Positions 61,955 through 64,000 of a stretch of DNA of 64,000 nucleotides are shown piece after piece; the first letter of the stretch is position 1, and each line of letters begins with the position of its first letter. The position numbers and the translations under genes are program-made. The stretch is from NCBI RefSeq assembly GCF_032598785.1, contig NZ_CP102984.1, one strand, 5' to 3'. Source of the DNA: Terrisporobacter petrolearius (GTDB lineage Bacteria; Bacillota; Clostridia; Peptostreptococcales; Peptostreptococcaceae). The notes under the pieces are model-generated. The model was given only the letters and a program-made list of their open reading frames with translations. It made no database searches and was not told the origin of the DNA.

Positions 61955-63163
61955 ATGACAATATTATTAAACATAATAGGTATAATTGTTTTACTAGGTA
62001 TATTATATTTCTTTTCTTCAAATAAAAAGTTAATAGACAAGAAGATGATATTAAAAGCATTAGTGTTACAATTTGTACTAGCATTTTTGCTAGTTAAATT
62101 TCCCTTAGGGCAAGTATTAATCGAGAAAGTATCTGATGTGGTAACTAATATATTAGGTTATGGAAGGGAAGGTCTTGAATTTATATTTGGATCTTTAGCT
62201 GATGGTGGAGCGCCAACAGGATTTATATTTGGAATACAAACATTAGGAAACATAATTTTTATCTCAGCTTTAGTTTCAGCATTATATTATTTAGGAGTTA
62301 TAGGATCTGTTGTTAAAGTTATAGGTGGTATAATAGGTAAGGTACTTGGAACTTCAAAAGTAGAGAGTTTTGTTGCTACTGCAAATATGTTCCTTGGACA
62401 AACTGAATCACCAATATTAGTAAGTAAATACTTAAAAAATATGACTGAAAGTGAAATAATGCTTGTTTTAGTTTCGGGAATGGGTAGTATGTCTGCTACA
62501 GTACTTATGGGATATTCAGGTATGGGTATACCAATGAAATATTTATTAATAGGTGGAGCTTTAGTTCCTTTAAGTAGTATAATAGTTTCAAAACTTATGT
62601 TACCAGAAAATAAAGAATTAAAAATAGATGAAGCTGAAGAAATCAAGATTGATAATAAGGGTGATAATCCTAATTTAATCTCAGCAATATCTCAAGGAGC
62701 AAATGATGGACTTAATATGGTTCTTGGTATAGGAGCATCTCTTATAGCAATATTATCTTTAGTTGCACTTGTTAATGGTATTCTTGGAATATTTGGATTA
62801 TCTTTAGAGCAAATACTTTCTGTACTATTTGCACCATTAGGATATTTAATGGGATTTGACATGAATAATGCTCAGCTTGCAGGCCAATTACTTGGAAGTA
62901 AATTAGTATTAAATGAATTTGTTGCCTTTGGTCAATTGGGAGAAGTTATAAAAACTCTTGATCCAAGGACAGCTTTAGTTCTTTCTGTTTCATTATGTGG
63001 ATTTGCTAATGTAGGTTCTATAGGTATATGTATATCTGGAATATCTGTATTTTGTCCGGAAAAAAGAAATCAGTTAGCTAAGCTAGCGTTCAGAGGAATG
63101 ATAGGTGGTTTTACAGTAAGTGTACTTAGTGCATTAATAGTTGGATTAATAGTAGCAATATAG
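61955..63163 (+). CDS. nupC: NupC family concentrative nucleoside transporter (second copy)
   Basis: A 402-residue CNT symporter very similar over its whole length to the one at 49870: shared KKMILKALVLQF, VANMFLGQTESPILVSKY-type motif (ATANMFLGQTESPILVSKY), SGMGSMSATVLMGYSGMGIP, GANDGLNMVLGIGASL and GISVFCPEKRNQLAKLAFR. It lacks the acidic loop insertion of the first copy. It stands alone, with its own promoter and terminator and no salvage genes nearby, so it may be expressed under other conditions or have another nucleoside preference. The Shine-Dalgarno site is weak (GATGGG). Confidence 0.92.
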   Translation: MTILLNIIGIIVLLGILYFFSSNKKLIDKKMILKALVLQFVLAFLLVKFPLGQVLIEKVSDVVTNILGYGREGLEFIFGSLADGGAPTGFIFGIQTLGNIIFISALVSALYYLGVIGSVVKVIGGIIGKVLGTSKVESFVATANMFLGQTESPILVSKYLKNMTESEIMLVLVSGMGSMSATVLMGYSGMGIPMKYLLIGGALVPLSSIIVSKLMLPENKELKIDEAEEIKIDNKGDNPNLISAISQGANDGLNMVLGIGASLIAILSLVALVNGILGIFGLSLEQILSVLFAPLGYLMGFDMNNAQLAGQLLGSKLVLNEFVAFGQLGEVIKTLDPRTALVLSVSLCGFANVGSIGICISGISVFCPEKRNQLAKLAFRGMIGGFTVSVLSALIVGLIVAI

Positions 63164-63171
63164 TCTGTATT

Positions 63172-63196
63172 AAAAGGAGTCTTTAAGACTTCTTTT
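63172..63196 (+). terminator. Terminator after the second nupC
   Basis: AAAAGGAGTCTT with AAGACTTCTTTT (one mismatch), a 2-base loop and a T-rich tail. Confidence 0.7.
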
Positions 63197-63293
63197 ACTT
63201 TTACAATAATATATTATTTATTCAAATTTGAAATAAAATTTAAAAAAATCTTAAGAGAAAATAAGTTGATTTTACATATGGAATATAATGGTT

Positions 63294-63322
63294 TTGACAA
63301 AAATAATCTTATATGGTAATAT
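63294..63322 (+). promoter_or_regulatory. Promoter of rnpB
   Basis: TTGACA at 63294-63299 and TAATAT at 63317-63322 with a 17-base spacer. The predicted start, about 8 bases on, coincides with the 5' end of the RNase P P1 helix. Confidence 0.8.
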
Positions 63323-63329
63323 AAATGAA

Positions 63330-63675
63330 GATTAAGTAAGTCAGATAATCGCAGGTAGCATTTGCTACGTGAGGAAAGTCGGAGCTCCATAGAGCAGGGT
63401 GCTAGGTAACGCCTAGTGGGAGTGATCCTAAGGAAAGTGCAACAGAAAATTACCGCCAAGATTTTCTTGGTAAGGATGAAAAGGCGAGGTAAGAGCTCAC
63501 CGTTTCTCGGGTGACTGAGAAAGCCGTGTAAACCCCACCTGGAGCAAGACCAAAAGAGGACCAAAAGAGTGTTGCTCGCACTCTCCGGTAGGTAGGTCGC
63601 TTGAGCATATTGGTGACAATATGCCTAGATAGATGATTATCAAATACAGAACTCCGCTTATAGATTTGCTTGATT
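63330..63675 (+). ncRNA. rnpB: RNase P RNA
   Basis: The catalytic RNA that removes 5' leaders from tRNA precursors. Conserved blocks are GAGGAAAGTCGGAGCTC (P4 5' strand), CAACAGAAAATTACCGCC, and ATCAAATACAGAACTCCGCTTA near the 3' end (CR V and P4 3' strand). The ends pair as P1: GATTAAGTAAGTC (63330-63342) with GATTTGCTTGATT (63663-63675), allowing G-U pairs, which fixes the boundaries. A promoter ends 7 bases upstream and a terminator follows. The long open frame on the other strand here is an artefact. Confidence 0.93.
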
Positions 63676-63678
63676 ATA

Positions 63679-63703
63679 AGAATCCTAGAAGGGTTCTTTT
63701 TTT
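63679..63703 (+). terminator. Terminator of rnpB
   Basis: AAGAATCC with GGGTTCTT around TAGAA, followed by a run of T. Confidence 0.85.
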
Positions 63704-63845
63704 ATACATATAATTAATTATTGTAACAAAGATAATATATTATATTGAAGTTAGGGGAAAAATATTAGAAATATTGGCTATTTTTGGTAAATTATGGTAA
63801 TATTTTAATATGGGGAAAGATTTTTGTAAATATGGGGGAAAACAA

Positions 63846-64000
63846 ATGAAAAAAATTGAAAAAGCAATACTTGGTTCTTTAGTAATGGGGATAACATTAT
63901 CATCTAGTGTAATTTTTACTCAGGCTGAGAAATTAGGGGAGGCTCAGTACTATCTGACTGATAATTTAAATATGAGGAAGGGACCAGGAACAGACTACAT
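63846..64000 (+). CDS. Secreted SH3-domain protein, 3' end outside window
   Basis: The frame is open to the right edge. The 51 visible residues begin MKKIEKAILGSLVMGITLSS, a signal peptide ending near TQA, then YYLTDNLNMRKGPGTDYI, the start of a bacterial SH3 domain like those at 59383. GGGGG lies 8 bases upstream of the ATG. It is probably another wall-binding hydrolase or adhesin; the C-terminal domains are outside the window. Confidence 0.7.
   Translation, partial: MKKIEKAILGSLVMGITLSSSVIFTQAEKLGEAQYYLTDNLNMRKGPGTDY

Noticed and set aside
63214..63564. 116-codon open frame on the minus strand
   Set aside because: It lies almost wholly on the RNase P RNA gene; the plus-strand RNA motifs and P1 pairing explain the sequence.
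1..64000. CRISPR arrays, insertion sequences, prophage or tRNA-linked islands
   Set aside because: No regularly spaced repeats, transposase or integrase frames, or tRNA cloverleaf sequences were seen while reading both strands.

Overview
The window is about 64 kb of very AT-rich DNA from a strictly anaerobic, low-GC Firmicute. A member of class Clostridia, probably the Peptostreptococcaceae, fits best. The evidence is strong AGGAGG-type ribosome binding sites, TTG and GTG starts, many Rho-independent terminators, a stand-alone Ni-Fe carbon monoxide dehydrogenase, a Mo-dependent aldehyde oxidoreductase and the style of the two-component genes. The species cannot be fixed from sequence reading alone. 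I see no rRNA, tRNA, CRISPR array, transposase or phage gene. The one structural RNA I recognise is RNase P RNA near the right end.

Layout, left to right. (1) 1-3149: an ATP-grasp ligase cut by the window edge, an Asp/Glu-type racemase and a MurE-like ligase with an atypical specificity motif. (2) 3861-17139: a Mop-type molybdenum aldehyde oxidoreductase, then a tight ten-gene accessory operon that resembles the DVU_1551-1558 group of Desulfovibrio. It encodes a dicluster/HdrB-like flavoprotein, a small two-CxxC protein, a methyltransferase, a C-GCAxxG-C-C protein, XdhC, an NTP-transferase-HD fusion, a cysteine desulfurase-like enzyme, a radical SAM protein, a CoA-ligase-like protein and a histidine phosphatase. 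This is the best candidate for a poorly described system. (3) 17422-25228: an orphan sensor kinase, then a Fur-type operator and a siderophore ABC importer with a MATE exporter at its end. (4) 25605-31240: oppBCDFA oligopeptide importer. (5) 31305-37121: a BRCT-tailed exonuclease, a SulP transporter without STAS, and a MATE exporter with a MerR-type promoter and a MerR/GyrI-like regulator downstream. (6) 37311-40948: cooS, cooF and an NAD(P)/FAD oxidoreductase. (7) 41228-52092: an unassigned polytopic membrane protein, a YesM/YesN-like two-component pair with a membrane-anchored nucleoside-binding (BMP) protein, and a complete nucleoside salvage operon (pdp, deoC, deoB, nupC, punA). (8) 52217-57126: a structured leader RNA, a YhaM-like nuclease and a folate operon (folE, folP, folB, folK). 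(9) 57258-58904: a third MATE exporter with a CsoR/RcnR-family repressor and a GC-rich palindromic operator. (10) 59245-64000: an SH3-3D cell-wall protein behind a WalR-type box, brnQ on the minus strand behind an elaborate attenuator-like leader, a second nupC, rnpB, and the start of another SH3 protein.

Two themes connect the genes. Transport and scavenging (peptides, nucleosides, iron-siderophores, branched-chain amino acids) dominate, each with visible regulation. Three MATE exporters each sit under a different kind of sensor: Fur, MerR and CsoR/RcnR. The most notable observations are the aldehyde oxidoreductase accessory operon, the proposed nucleoside three-component switch with direct repeats placed at the pdp promoter, the metal-sensor/MATE operon, and the brnQ leader with a possible aromatic-rich leader peptide and mutually exclusive hairpins.
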